Part shown: positions 1 to 7,767 of the stretch, piece after piece
How positions within the stretch are numbered: position 1 is the first letter of the stretch
How the letters are laid out: every line of letters begins with the position of its first letter
Source of the DNA: JAAZHD01 sp012510895
Lineage (GTDB): Bacteria > Bacillota > Clostridia > Caldicoprobacterales > DTU083
DNA: 64,000 nt
Assembly: GCA_050951465.1 (NCBI GenBank)
Contig: JBMNJC010000009.1
Span: forward strand, 21,873 to 85,872
Direction: 5' to 3'
Notes under the pieces: generated by a model
Seen by the model: the letters and a program-made list of their open reading frames with translations, nothing else
Databases searched by the model: none
What the model was told of the DNA's origin: nothing
Translations under genes and position numbers: made by a program

Positions 1-392
1 TTGAGTTGGAAGATGAAGTATCTGATGTGATCTGCGAAAAATGTGGAAGTAATATGGTGATCAAAATAGGACGATACGGAAAATTTTTAGCTTGTCCTAA
101 TTTCCCCGATTGCCGTAATACAAAACCAATTTTGGAGGAAGTAGATGCAGTATGCCCTAAATGTAATGGAGCTATTGTTGTGAGAAAATCTAAAAAGGGC
201 AGGAAATTTTATGGATGTGAAAATTACCCGGAATGCAACTTCGTTTCTTGGGATCTTCCAGTAAAAGAAAAATGTCCGAATTGCGGCAGTTATATGATAG
301 AAAAAATAACTTCAAATGGAAAAAAGATAGTTTGTTCTGATAAACAATGTGGATATATATATGATTCTAGAAGAAAAACGAGTAAAGGATGA
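1..392 (+). CDS. topA: DNA topoisomerase I, C-terminal zinc-ribbon end (5' partial)
   Basis: Open from the left window edge in frame 3, so only the last ~130 residues are present. They hold three consecutive topoisomerase-type zinc ribbons: CEKCGSNM, CPKCNGAI and CPNCGSYM, each followed by a K-[FI]-x-GC or similar second half (FLACPNFPDC, FYGCENYPEC, IVCSDKQCG). Tandem C4 ribbons of this kind form the C-terminal tail of bacterial type IA topoisomerase I, which relaxes negative supercoils; the tail contacts DNA and RNA polymerase. The catalytic part lies outside the window. It ends 4 nt before trmFO, and topA-trmFO-hslVU-codY is a common clostridial order. Confidence 0.9.
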   Translation, partial: ELEDEVSDVICEKCGSNMVIKIGRYGKFLACPNFPDCRNTKPILEEVDAVCPKCNGAIVVRKSKKGRKFYGCENYPECNFVSWDLPVKEKCPNCGSYMIEKITSNGKKIVCSDKQCGYIYDSRRKTSKG

Positions 393-396
393 ATGT

Positions 397-1707
397 ATGA
401 AAGTTAAAATAATAGGAGCAGGCTTAGCAGGATGCGAAGCTGCTTGGCAACTTGCTAATCAAGGAATTTCAGTTGAATTATACGAAATGCGACCATATAA
501 AATGACACCTGCTCACAAAACAGATAAGTTATCAGAGCTTGTCTGTTCCAATTCTTTAAAATCAAATAAATTAGATAACGCATCAGGTTTGCTAAAAGAA
601 GAAATGCGTTTGCTTCGTTCTTTAATTATAGAAGCTGCAGATAACAATAAAATCCCTGCCGGTAGTGCCTTGGCAGTTGATCGGGAAGGTTTTGCCTCCT
701 ATATAACTGAAAGAATCAATGCTCATCCAAATATCCACTTGTATCGTAAAGAGATATTAAATATAGAAATGCCTTGCAAAAATCCGATAATCATAGCAAC
801 CGGACCGTTATCTTCTTCCGCAATTTCGGAAAGTATTTCTAAACTGGTAAATCAAGATCATTTTTATTTTTACGATGCGGCTGCACCAATTATTACATAT
901 GAATCTTTGAATCTGGAAAAGGTATTTCGGGCTTCGCGCTACAATAAAGGCGGCAATGATTATATCAATTGTCCTTTGTCTAAAGATGAGTATTACGCTT
1001 TCTATAAAGAATTAGTAAATGCAGAAGAAGCACCAACACAAGATTTTGAACAAGGCAAGATTTTTGAAGCATGTATACCAATTGAAATAATGGCACGCAG
1101 AGGGATTGATACCATGAGGTTCGGGCCATTAAAGCCAGTTGGTCTAATCGATCCCAAATCAGGTAAAGAGCCTTATGCTGTGGTTCAGCTTCGTCAAGAT
1201 GATTCACGCGGACTTCTTTATAATATGGTTGGTTTTCAAACACACTTGAAATTTAGCGAGCAAAAACGCGTGTTCTCTATGATACCCGGACTCGAAAATG
1301 CAGAGTTTGTCAGATACGGCGTTATGCATAGGAACACTTTTATAAATTCCCCGAAATTATTAGATCAATATTACCGTTTTAGAAAAAATAAAAATGTTTT
1401 TTTTGCCGGTCAAATAACAGGAGTGGAAGGATATGTAGAATCTGCTTCAAGTGGACTACTGGCTGGGTTAACTTTAGCCCATACCCTAAAAGGAAAGAAG
1501 CCTATAGACTTCACAGATAAAACTATGATAGGAGCATTGGCATATTATATTTCACATTCTCCGACTTATGGCTTTCAGCCAATGAATGCTAATTTTGGAA
1601 TAATAGCTCCTTTAGAAAAACGGATTAAAAACAAGAAGGAAAAAAATATAGCTATCGTTAATCGTTCACTAACATTAATAAATAGTATTGTTAAAAACAT
1701 CTTTTAA
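397..1707 (+). CDS. trmFO: methylenetetrahydrofolate--tRNA-(uracil-5-)-methyltransferase
   Basis: Flavoprotein that makes 5-methyluridine at position 54 of tRNA, using methylenetetrahydrofolate as carbon donor and FADH2 as reductant. The N-terminus MKVKIIGAGLAGCEAA has the FAD-binding GxGxxG (residues ~7-12), and the C-terminal part has the family motif FAGQITGVEGYVES (~residues 334-348). At 436 aa it has the usual length. The ATG at 397 is chosen over an upstream in-frame ATG at 349 because the latter lies inside topA, while AAAGGATGA precedes 397 at the proper distance. Transcribed with topA. Confidence 0.95.
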   Translation: MKVKIIGAGLAGCEAAWQLANQGISVELYEMRPYKMTPAHKTDKLSELVCSNSLKSNKLDNASGLLKEEMRLLRSLIIEAADNNKIPAGSALAVDREGFASYITERINAHPNIHLYRKEILNIEMPCKNPIIIATGPLSSSAISESISKLVNQDHFYFYDAAAPIITYESLNLEKVFRASRYNKGGNDYINCPLSKDEYYAFYKELVNAEEAPTQDFEQGKIFEACIPIEIMARRGIDTMRFGPLKPVGLIDPKSGKEPYAVVQLRQDDSRGLLYNMVGFQTHLKFSEQKRVFSMIPGLENAEFVRYGVMHRNTFINSPKLLDQYYRFRKNKNVFFAGQITGVEGYVESASSGLLAGLTLAHTLKGKKPIDFTDKTMIGALAYYISHSPTYGFQPMNANFGIIAPLEKRIKNKKEKNIAIVNRSLTLINSIVKNIF

Positions 1708-1810
1708 TTTATTTTGACTGGCATTGGCTAGTAAATTTTATTCAACATTTTTAAAAGAAAGTACTATCTTGAAAACATATATCAGAATATACAGAATTGT
1801 TTAAACTATA

Positions 1811-1839
1811 TTGAATATTTTAGTTGATTATGATAAAAT
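1811..1839 (+). promoter_or_regulatory. candidate sigma-A promoter upstream of hslV
   Basis: TTGAAT (1811-1816) and TAAAAT (1834-1839) are separated by exactly 17 nt, 35 nt before the hslV start, in the 166-nt gap after trmFO. Consistent with a housekeeping promoter for hslV-hslU-codY-fur. Inferred from consensus only. Confidence 0.5.
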
Positions 1840-1873
1840 TCCATTGGTTTAAATGAAAAGGAGAATGAACCTC

Positions 1874-2404
1874 ATGCTGAAGGGTACAACAATTATAGCA
1901 ATAAGAAAAAATGGAAAAGGCGCCATAGCCGGTGATGGACAAGTCACTCTCGGACAAACCGTTATTATGAAACATGGTGCCCGAAAAGTAAGGAGGCTCT
2001 ATCATGACAGTGTATTAGTGGGTTTTGCCGGCTCAGTAGCTGATGCTTTTACATTGAGCGAGAAGTTTGAAGCTAAGTTGGAAGAATACGCAGGAAATTT
2101 ACAACGTGCAGCTGTTGAACTTGCACGTGAGTGGAGAGCAGATAAAGTATTACGAAAACTGGAAGCCATGATTATAGCCATGGATAAAGAGAATTTGTTA
2201 ATGATATCAGGTACTGGAGAGGTCATAGAACCAGATGATGAGATCATCGCCATCGGTTCAGGTGGAATGTATGCTTTGTCCGCAGCAAAAGCATTAGCTT
2301 CTCATACAGAAATGGAAGCAGCAGAAATTGCTAGAGAGGCGATGAAAATAGCAGCTTCTATTTGTGTTTTTACCAATAACAACATTTACGTAGAAGAAAT
2401 ATAA
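1874..2404 (+). CDS. hslV: ATP-dependent protease subunit HslV (ClpQ)
   Basis: Peptidase half of the HslUV (ClpQY) proteasome-like protease. The sequence begins MLKGTTII; in this family an N-terminal Thr becomes the catalytic nucleophile after processing. The body shows AIAGDGQVTLG, MKHGARKVRRL, GFAGSVADAFTL and the C-terminal GTGEVIEPDDEIIAIGSGG. Start chosen at 1874 because AAAAGGAG lies ~10 nt upstream; in-frame ATGs at 1853 and 1865 precede or overlap that ribosome-binding site. 176 aa, normal for the family. hslU follows after 15 nt, so the two subunits are co-expressed. Confidence 0.94.
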   Translation: MLKGTTIIAIRKNGKGAIAGDGQVTLGQTVIMKHGARKVRRLYHDSVLVGFAGSVADAFTLSEKFEAKLEEYAGNLQRAAVELAREWRADKVLRKLEAMIIAMDKENLLMISGTGEVIEPDDEIIAIGSGGMYALSAAKALASHTEMEAAEIAREAMKIAASICVFTNNNIYVEEI

Positions 2405-2419
2405 AGGTGAGGATTATTT

Positions 2420-3841
2420 ATGAATTTAACCCCAAAGGAAATAGTCCGTGAATTGGATCGATTTATAATTGGTCAAACAGAAGCGAAACGTTCTGTAGCT
2501 ACTGCACTGCGAAATAGATATCGTAGAAATCAATTAGATGAAAAAATCAGAGAAGAAATTACTCCTAAAAACATACTTATGATAGGACCTACCGGAGTAG
2601 GTAAAACTGAAATTGCACGCCGATTAGCAAAATTAGTTCATGCTCCGTTTGTGAAAGTGGAAGCAACTAAATTTACGGAAGTTGGATATGTAGGTCGAGA
2701 TGTAGAATCGATTATAAGAGATTTGGTTGAAGCTGCAATTAGAATGGTAAAAAATGAAAAGATGGCCACCGTGCGCGAAAAAGCTGCCATAGCCGCAGAA
2801 GAACGTATATTGGACTCTTTGCTTCCCCCGCAGAAAAAGAAAAATTCTACTCCTTTTAGTCTTTTTCATGAAGATAATAACGAGCAAATAGATGTTGAAG
2901 TTGTTCCTTCAGAAATAGAAGAAGAGAATTCAGCTATAAGTTCACTATCAATGAAATCACAACTAAGTACACGGGAAAAATTTCGATATCGTCTCAGAGA
3001 AGGAAAGATGGAAGATTCTATAATAGAGATCGAAGTAAGTGAAAACCAGTATCCTGGAATAGGAGTCTTGCCTGGATTGGGTAATGAAGATATGATAATC
3101 CAAATTCAGGATATATTCGGGAATATCTTTCCTAAGAAGAAACGTACTCGAAAAACTACTATCAGGGAAGCAAGAAAGATTTTTGAGCAAGAAGAAGCTC
3201 AAAAACTCATTGATATGGATGAAGTTATTGACGAAGCTATCCAGTTGGCAGAACAAAACGGCATTGTATTCTTGGATGAAATCGATAAAATTGCTGGTAA
3301 AGAGATGGGAACTAGTCCTGATGTATCCCGAGAAGGTGTGCAACGGGATATTCTTCCTATAGTTGAAGGTACAATAGTTATGACCAAATATGGTCCTATA
3401 AAAACCAATCATATTTTATTTATCGCTGCTGGTGCTTTCCATGTATCTAAAGTTTCCGATTTAATTCCTGAATTACAAGGACGATTTCCTATACAAGTGG
3501 AGTTAAAGAGTCTCTCAGAAGAAGACTTTCGACAAATTTTAATACAACCAGAAAATGCAATTATTAAACAACAAATTGCACTTATGGAAACCGAAGGCGT
3601 AAATTTAGTGTTCACCGATGATGCTATTGATGAAATAGCAAGAATCGCATATATAATGAACCAAAGTAAAGAAAACATTGGGGCCAGAAGACTTCATACA
3701 GTGATTGAGAAATTAATGGAAGATTTGTCTTATAATGCAGAAGATTTACGTAATCAGACTATTACTATTGACAGCGCATTTGTAAAAAAGAATCTACAGG
3801 ATATTATTAAGGAAACAGACTTAAACAAATTCATTTTATAA
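2420..3841 (+). CDS. hslU: ATP-dependent protease ATPase subunit HslU (ClpY)
   Basis: AAA+ unfoldase that feeds substrates into HslV. Walker A GPTGVGKT at residues ~55-62, Walker B region GIVFLDEIDK at ~280-289, an inserted intermediate domain between them (acidic and Lys-rich, residues ~110-230), and a C-terminal DLNKFIL tail that fits the known HslU C-terminus which inserts into HslV to activate it. 473 aa, family-typical. RBS AAAGGTGAGG just upstream of the ATG. Operonic with hslV and codY. Confidence 0.96.
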   Translation: MNLTPKEIVRELDRFIIGQTEAKRSVATALRNRYRRNQLDEKIREEITPKNILMIGPTGVGKTEIARRLAKLVHAPFVKVEATKFTEVGYVGRDVESIIRDLVEAAIRMVKNEKMATVREKAAIAAEERILDSLLPPQKKKNSTPFSLFHEDNNEQIDVEVVPSEIEEENSAISSLSMKSQLSTREKFRYRLREGKMEDSIIEIEVSENQYPGIGVLPGLGNEDMIIQIQDIFGNIFPKKKRTRKTTIREARKIFEQEEAQKLIDMDEVIDEAIQLAEQNGIVFLDEIDKIAGKEMGTSPDVSREGVQRDILPIVEGTIVMTKYGPIKTNHILFIAAGAFHVSKVSDLIPELQGRFPIQVELKSLSEEDFRQILIQPENAIIKQQIALMETEGVNLVFTDDAIDEIARIAYIMNQSKENIGARRLHTVIEKLMEDLSYNAEDLRNQTITIDSAFVKKNLQDIIKETDLNKFIL

Positions 3842-3860
3842 TAAAAGGAGTGAACTGCTA

Positions 3861-4613
3861 ATGTCCTGTAATTTATTGGAAAATACAAGGAAGTTAAATA
3901 AGGTTTTGCAAGATGCTGGACCAGACGGCGTAATGTTTTCCGATTTAACAAATATACTAAGTCAAATTCTAAACTGTAACGTTTTTGTAGCAAGCAAGAA
4001 AGGTCGCATCATAGGCAAAGCTATATATAACAAAGATAGCATACTACCATTGATAGAATCAAATGCCAACGAATTTCGTTTTTCTGACGAATTCAATCAG
4101 GAGCTATTGAGTTATGACGAAACACATATCAATATCAACATAGACAAGAACAAAAATGATTATGTCCGTATTGCGGTTGTTCCAGTGATTTCAGGGCTCG
4201 GTAGATTAGGCACGCTTATTTTTGAATTCCATGGCAGAGACATGACTACCGAAGAAATAATTTTGGCTGAATATAGTGCAACCATTGTAGGATTGGAGAT
4301 TATGCGTTCTAAAACAGAAGAATATGAAGAACAAGCCCGCAAGAAAGCCGATGTGCAAATGGCTGTCAGTACATTATCATATTCTGAGTTGGAGGCTATT
4401 GAGCATATATTTGCTGAACTCAATGGTATGGAAGGTTTGTTAATAGCAAGCAAAATAGCTGATCGTGTAGGTATTACCCGTTCTGTTATAGTAAACGCCT
4501 TACGTAAATTGGAAAGTGCAGGTGTTATCGAATCAAGGTCTTTAGGTATGAAAGGCACACATATAAAAATTTTGAATGAGGAGCTGCTTACTGAGTTAAA
4601 TAAACCCAGATAG
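3861..4613 (+). CDS. codY: GTP-sensing pleiotropic transcriptional repressor CodY
   Basis: Global regulator of low-GC Gram-positives that binds GTP and branched-chain amino acids and represses stationary-phase and nutrient-acquisition genes. The N-terminal GAF-like half (residues 1-155) senses effectors. The C-terminal winged helix contains LIASKIADRVGITRSVIV followed by NALRKLESAGVIESRS, matching the CodY recognition helix. 250 aa, slightly shorter than the Bacillus protein. It lies 19 nt after hslU, the conserved hslVU-codY arrangement. Confidence 0.96.
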   Translation: MSCNLLENTRKLNKVLQDAGPDGVMFSDLTNILSQILNCNVFVASKKGRIIGKAIYNKDSILPLIESNANEFRFSDEFNQELLSYDETHININIDKNKNDYVRIAVVPVISGLGRLGTLIFEFHGRDMTTEEIILAEYSATIVGLEIMRSKTEEYEEQARKKADVQMAVSTLSYSELEAIEHIFAELNGMEGLLIASKIADRVGITRSVIVNALRKLESAGVIESRSLGMKGTHIKILNEELLTELNKPR

Positions 4614-4637
4614 TATTTTGGGAAAGAAGTGAAATTT

Positions 4638-5072
4638 GTGTTTAAAGAAAAAAGTCGAATAAATAAGATCGTTCGTGAAAAAGGATATAAACTGACACCT
4701 CAACGAAAAGCAACGATGGATGTAATTCTGAGGAATAAAGAAAAACATTTAAGTGCTGATGAAATATACATAAAAGTGAAAGAGCAATATCCCGAAATAG
4801 GATTAGCAACTGTTTATCGAACTATTTCATTATTAGAAGAGATAGGGCTCTTACAAAAACTTAATTTTGATGATGGACGTTATCGTTATGAGCTTATGCA
4901 ATCTGAAGAAAACCATCATCATCATTTGGTTTGCAGGGACTGTGGAAAGATAGTTGAAGTGGAGGAAGACATTCTTGAAGAATTAGAAAATATAATTTAC
5001 CGTAAATACAAATTTAAAGTAGAATATCATCGAGTACAGTTTATCGGAATTTGCAACAATTGCATAAAGTGA
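4638..5072 (+). CDS. Fur-family metal- or peroxide-responsive repressor
   Basis: Winged-helix regulator: N-terminal DNA-binding part GYKLTPQRKATMDVI and LATVYRTISLLEEIGL, then a C-terminal dimerisation domain with the His-rich stretch NHHHHLVCRDCG and a second pair GICNNC, giving the two CxxC zinc-binding pairs. These mark a Fur/PerR/Zur protein, but the sequence alone does not say which metal or oxidant is sensed. GTG at 4638 is preferred because AAGAAGTGA sits 5 nt upstream; an in-frame GTG at 4629 overlaps that site. It is 24 nt after codY and probably co-transcribed. Confidence 0.9.
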   Translation: MFKEKSRINKIVREKGYKLTPQRKATMDVILRNKEKHLSADEIYIKVKEQYPEIGLATVYRTISLLEEIGLLQKLNFDDGRYRYELMQSEENHHHHLVCRDCGKIVEVEEDILEELENIIYRKYKFKVEYHRVQFIGICNNCIK

Positions 5073-5107
5073 GTCAATCGGGCGGGAGAAAGATACCGTC
5101 CTTTAAT

Positions 5108-5181
5108 TTTCTTTAGGTTTGGCAGAATATTCCTAGTCAGAGTGAACATACTATTACTAAATTTTAACTTGCCTAAAGAAA
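5108..5181. repeat. 10-bp inverted repeat in the leader of the nucleotidyltransferase gene
   Basis: TTTCTTTAGG (5108-5117) and its exact complement CCTAAAGAAA (5172-5181) flank 54 nt and end 15 nt before the ATG at 5197. It could be an operator or a long hairpin; there is no U tract. Function unknown. Confidence 0.35.
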
Positions 5182-5196
5182 TGAGAGGATGATTAC

Positions 5197-7437
5197 ATGA
5201 AAGCTATTATAATGGCAGGAGGGGAAGGTTCCCGTCTGAGACCACTGACTTGTGATCTGCCAAAACCTATGGTACCGGTTATGAACCTACCGGTAATGGA
5301 TTATAGTATTTCACTTCTAAAAAGCCATGATATACGAGAAATTGGTGTAACACTGCAATATCGTCCTGAACAAATTATTGATAGTTTTCAAGATGGCAGT
5401 GAAAAAGGTGTGAATCTGCATTATTTTATAGAAGAAACCCCTTTGGGAACTGCAGGAAGTGTAAAAAACGCCAGTAGTTTTCTCGATCAAACTTTTATTG
5501 TCATTAGCGGAGATGCACTTACAGATATTAATTTAAGTGAAGCAATAGAATTTCATAAAAAAAAAGGCTCAAAAGCCACCCTTGTATTAAAGAAAGTACA
5601 GGTTCCGCTCGAGTATGGTGTAGTGGTAACAGATGATTCGGGAAATATATCCCGTTTTCTTGAAAAGCCAAATTGGGGAGAAGTATTCAGTGATACAATA
5701 AATACAGGTATTTATATCCTAGAACCTGATGTATTGGAATACTTCGAAACAGGAAGGAAATTTGATTTTAGTAAGGATTTGTTTCCACTATTGCTTATGG
5801 ATAAACAACCTATTTATGGATATATTAGTAATGGATATTGGTGTGATATTGGCAACACAAATACATATTTAAATGCTCATTATGACATGCTAGATGGACG
5901 TGTCCAGCTATCATTAAAAAAAAGCATAAGTTTAGTAAAGGGAGATAATATACAAGGTACGAATATTTTCATAGGTAAAAACACAGAAATAGATGAAAGC
6001 GCAAAATTAGTAGGCCCTTGCTACATTGGTGATTATACACACATTGGAAAGGATGTTATAATCGGTCCTTACACGGTAATAGGTGCACATTGTACTATTA
6101 AAGAACATTCATCTATTAAACGCTCAGTTCTATGGGATCATGTACATATAGGAAAAAATGGAGAAATAAGAGGAGCTATAATATGCAACAAAGTATATGC
6201 GGGAAATCGTGTTTCTGTATATGAAGGTGCTGTAATTGGAACCGGTTGTCAGCTTCTCGAGGATTCAACTATTAAACCTAGTGTAAATATATGGCCGGAA
6301 AAAACTATAGAGAAAGGTAGTATTATACAATCCAATATTGTTTGGGGTACAAGAGAACGTCGCTATCTATTTGGTAAAGACGGCATCAGTGGGACTATGA
6401 ATACTGATATGCATCCTCAAAATGTTGTAAGAATTGGAGCAGCCTTTGGCGCATACTTAAAACCAGGTAAAAGAACTGCGATAAGCTGTGATCAACATCC
6501 AGTAAGCACTATGCTGAAGCACGGGTTAATATCTGGACTTCTTTCTACAGGCATAGAGGTGTATGACCTTGGGCCAATTACAACTCCTGTGCTTCGTTAT
6601 GCAGTTCAACATCTAGCTTTAGATGCAGGAATTCACATTTCTTTAAATACGAATATAGTTGAAAAAGTTATTATTCACTTTGTCGATTCAAATGGTTGTA
6701 GCTTGCCTGCAGATATAGAACGAAAATTGGAGAATCTCTATATACGGGACGATTTTCAAAGAGAAGATTATAATAATATCAAACGAGTTCATATTATGGC
6801 AGATGTATCTAAATTCTATATTAGATCCTTACTTGATTCCATTAATGAAGAATCAGTGCGAAATAAAGGTTTTCGTATTCTCGTTTCTGCACGAAGCAGT
6901 AAAATAGGTAACTATCTTCTGCAAAGCATATTGAAGGAGCTTAATTGTGAGATTAGAATTTGCAAAACGGATACTGATATTAATGATCTATTGAAAACAG
7001 GCCGATATGATATTGGTTGTATTTTAGACCCAAATGCAGAAAGTATTCAACTATATGATGAAAAAGGTGAACAAATACGTAAAGAGTATCAAAGCGTTTT
7101 AATATGTTTGCTTTATATGAAACAAAAACCGGGAGGAAAGGTTGTAGTACCTTACACAGCTTCAAATGTCATTGAAAAGTTGGCAAACACATATAAATGC
7201 GATATAGTACGTACAAAATCTAACAAGCTGGATATTATGCTGGAATCCAAGGGTACTGATTTATTTTCTATCTATTTCGATGGTATAGCCTTGTTAATAA
7301 AACTCTTAGAGAGAATGTCATTAGATAACGTCGCTTTATCTCAACTTATAAATGAAATCCCTGATATATACTGGCAGGAAAAGGAGATACCATGCCCATG
7401 GGAAAAAAAAGGGAGCTGTTATGCGTGCATTAATTGA
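5197..7437 (+). CDS. sugar-phosphate nucleotidyltransferase fused to a phosphomannomutase-like domain (frameshifted near its end)
   Basis: N-terminal nucleotidyltransferase domain (residues ~1-230) with GGEGSRLRPLT and PKPMVPVMN, the signature of GDP-mannose/glucose-1-phosphate pyrophosphorylases. Left-handed beta-helix hexapeptide repeats follow (~245-380), then a phosphohexomutase-like region (~385-740). The mutase active-site loop (TASHNP type) is replaced by GIHISLNTN, so the phosphoserine is missing and mutase activity is doubtful. The usual family tail after PCPWEKKG is found in the +1 frame (7404-7645); in this frame translation stops at 7437 after 15 unrelated residues. The cause is one extra A in an A8 run (7403-7410). 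Likely role: nucleotide-sugar supply for cell-envelope glycans; exact sugar not determinable. Confidence 0.85.
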   Translation: MKAIIMAGGEGSRLRPLTCDLPKPMVPVMNLPVMDYSISLLKSHDIREIGVTLQYRPEQIIDSFQDGSEKGVNLHYFIEETPLGTAGSVKNASSFLDQTFIVISGDALTDINLSEAIEFHKKKGSKATLVLKKVQVPLEYGVVVTDDSGNISRFLEKPNWGEVFSDTINTGIYILEPDVLEYFETGRKFDFSKDLFPLLLMDKQPIYGYISNGYWCDIGNTNTYLNAHYDMLDGRVQLSLKKSISLVKGDNIQGTNIFIGKNTEIDESAKLVGPCYIGDYTHIGKDVIIGPYTVIGAHCTIKEHSSIKRSVLWDHVHIGKNGEIRGAIICNKVYAGNRVSVYEGAVIGTGCQLLEDSTIKPSVNIWPEKTIEKGSIIQSNIVWGTRERRYLFGKDGISGTMNTDMHPQNVVRIGAAFGAYLKPGKRTAISCDQHPVSTMLKHGLISGLLSTGIEVYDLGPITTPVLRYAVQHLALDAGIHISLNTNIVEKVIIHFVDSNGCSLPADIERKLENLYIRDDFQREDYNNIKRVHIMADVSKFYIRSLLDSINEESVRNKGFRILVSARSSKIGNYLLQSILKELNCEIRICKTDTDINDLLKTGRYDIGCILDPNAESIQLYDEKGEQIRKEYQSVLICLLYMKQKPGGKVVVPYTASNVIEKLANTYKCDIVRTKSNKLDIMLESKGTDLFSIYFDGIALLIKLLERMSLDNVALSQLINEIPDIYWQEKEIPCPWEKKGSCYACIN

Positions 7438-7645
7438 AGAGGGAAGTCAAAGCACAGGAGGGATAAGGCTGTTTGAAGGTGTTCGCATCCAAAATGATAA
7501 AGGCTGGGCATTGATTTTGCCTGATTCAGAGGAGCCAGTTTGCAAAGTTTACAGTGAAGGTTGGAATGAAGAATTTACTGAGGAATTAGCCAGTTATTTT
7601 GAAAAAAGAATACAGGACATTCAAATCGATGAAAAGGAAAACTAA
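7404..7645 (+). pseudogene. out-of-frame C-terminal tail of the nucleotidyltransferase/mutase fusion
   Basis: In the +1 frame relative to the gene starting at 5197, the sequence continues KKGAVMRALIEEGSQ and then GWALILPDSEEPVCKVYSEG, which is the normal end of this fusion family. Removing one A from the A8 tract at 7403-7410 joins the frames seamlessly (WEKKGAVMR). This is therefore the detached end of the upstream gene rather than an independent gene. Transcriptional slippage on the A run, a real mutation or an assembly error would all explain it. Confidence 0.75.
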
Positions 7646-7656
7646 TTTTTCCTGGC

Positions 7657-7685
7657 TTGTGAACACTGAAGAAATGCTGTATACT
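7657..7685 (+). promoter_or_regulatory. candidate sigma-A promoter for RNase J
   Basis: TTGTGA (7657-7662), 17-nt spacer, TATACT (7680-7685), 82 nt before the rnj start. Consensus-based inference. Confidence 0.45.
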
Positions 7686-7767
7686 AGTCATATTGGGATT
7701 GGTGCGGACTATCACAGAAGAAGTAAAATAGATAAACAATAAATCATTAAGGAGGAGAGTAAATTTA

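Noticed and set aside
2963..3412. 149-residue open frame on the reverse strand within hslU
   Set aside because: Antisense shadow of a strongly conserved gene; no RBS, low-complexity composition and no recognisable motif.
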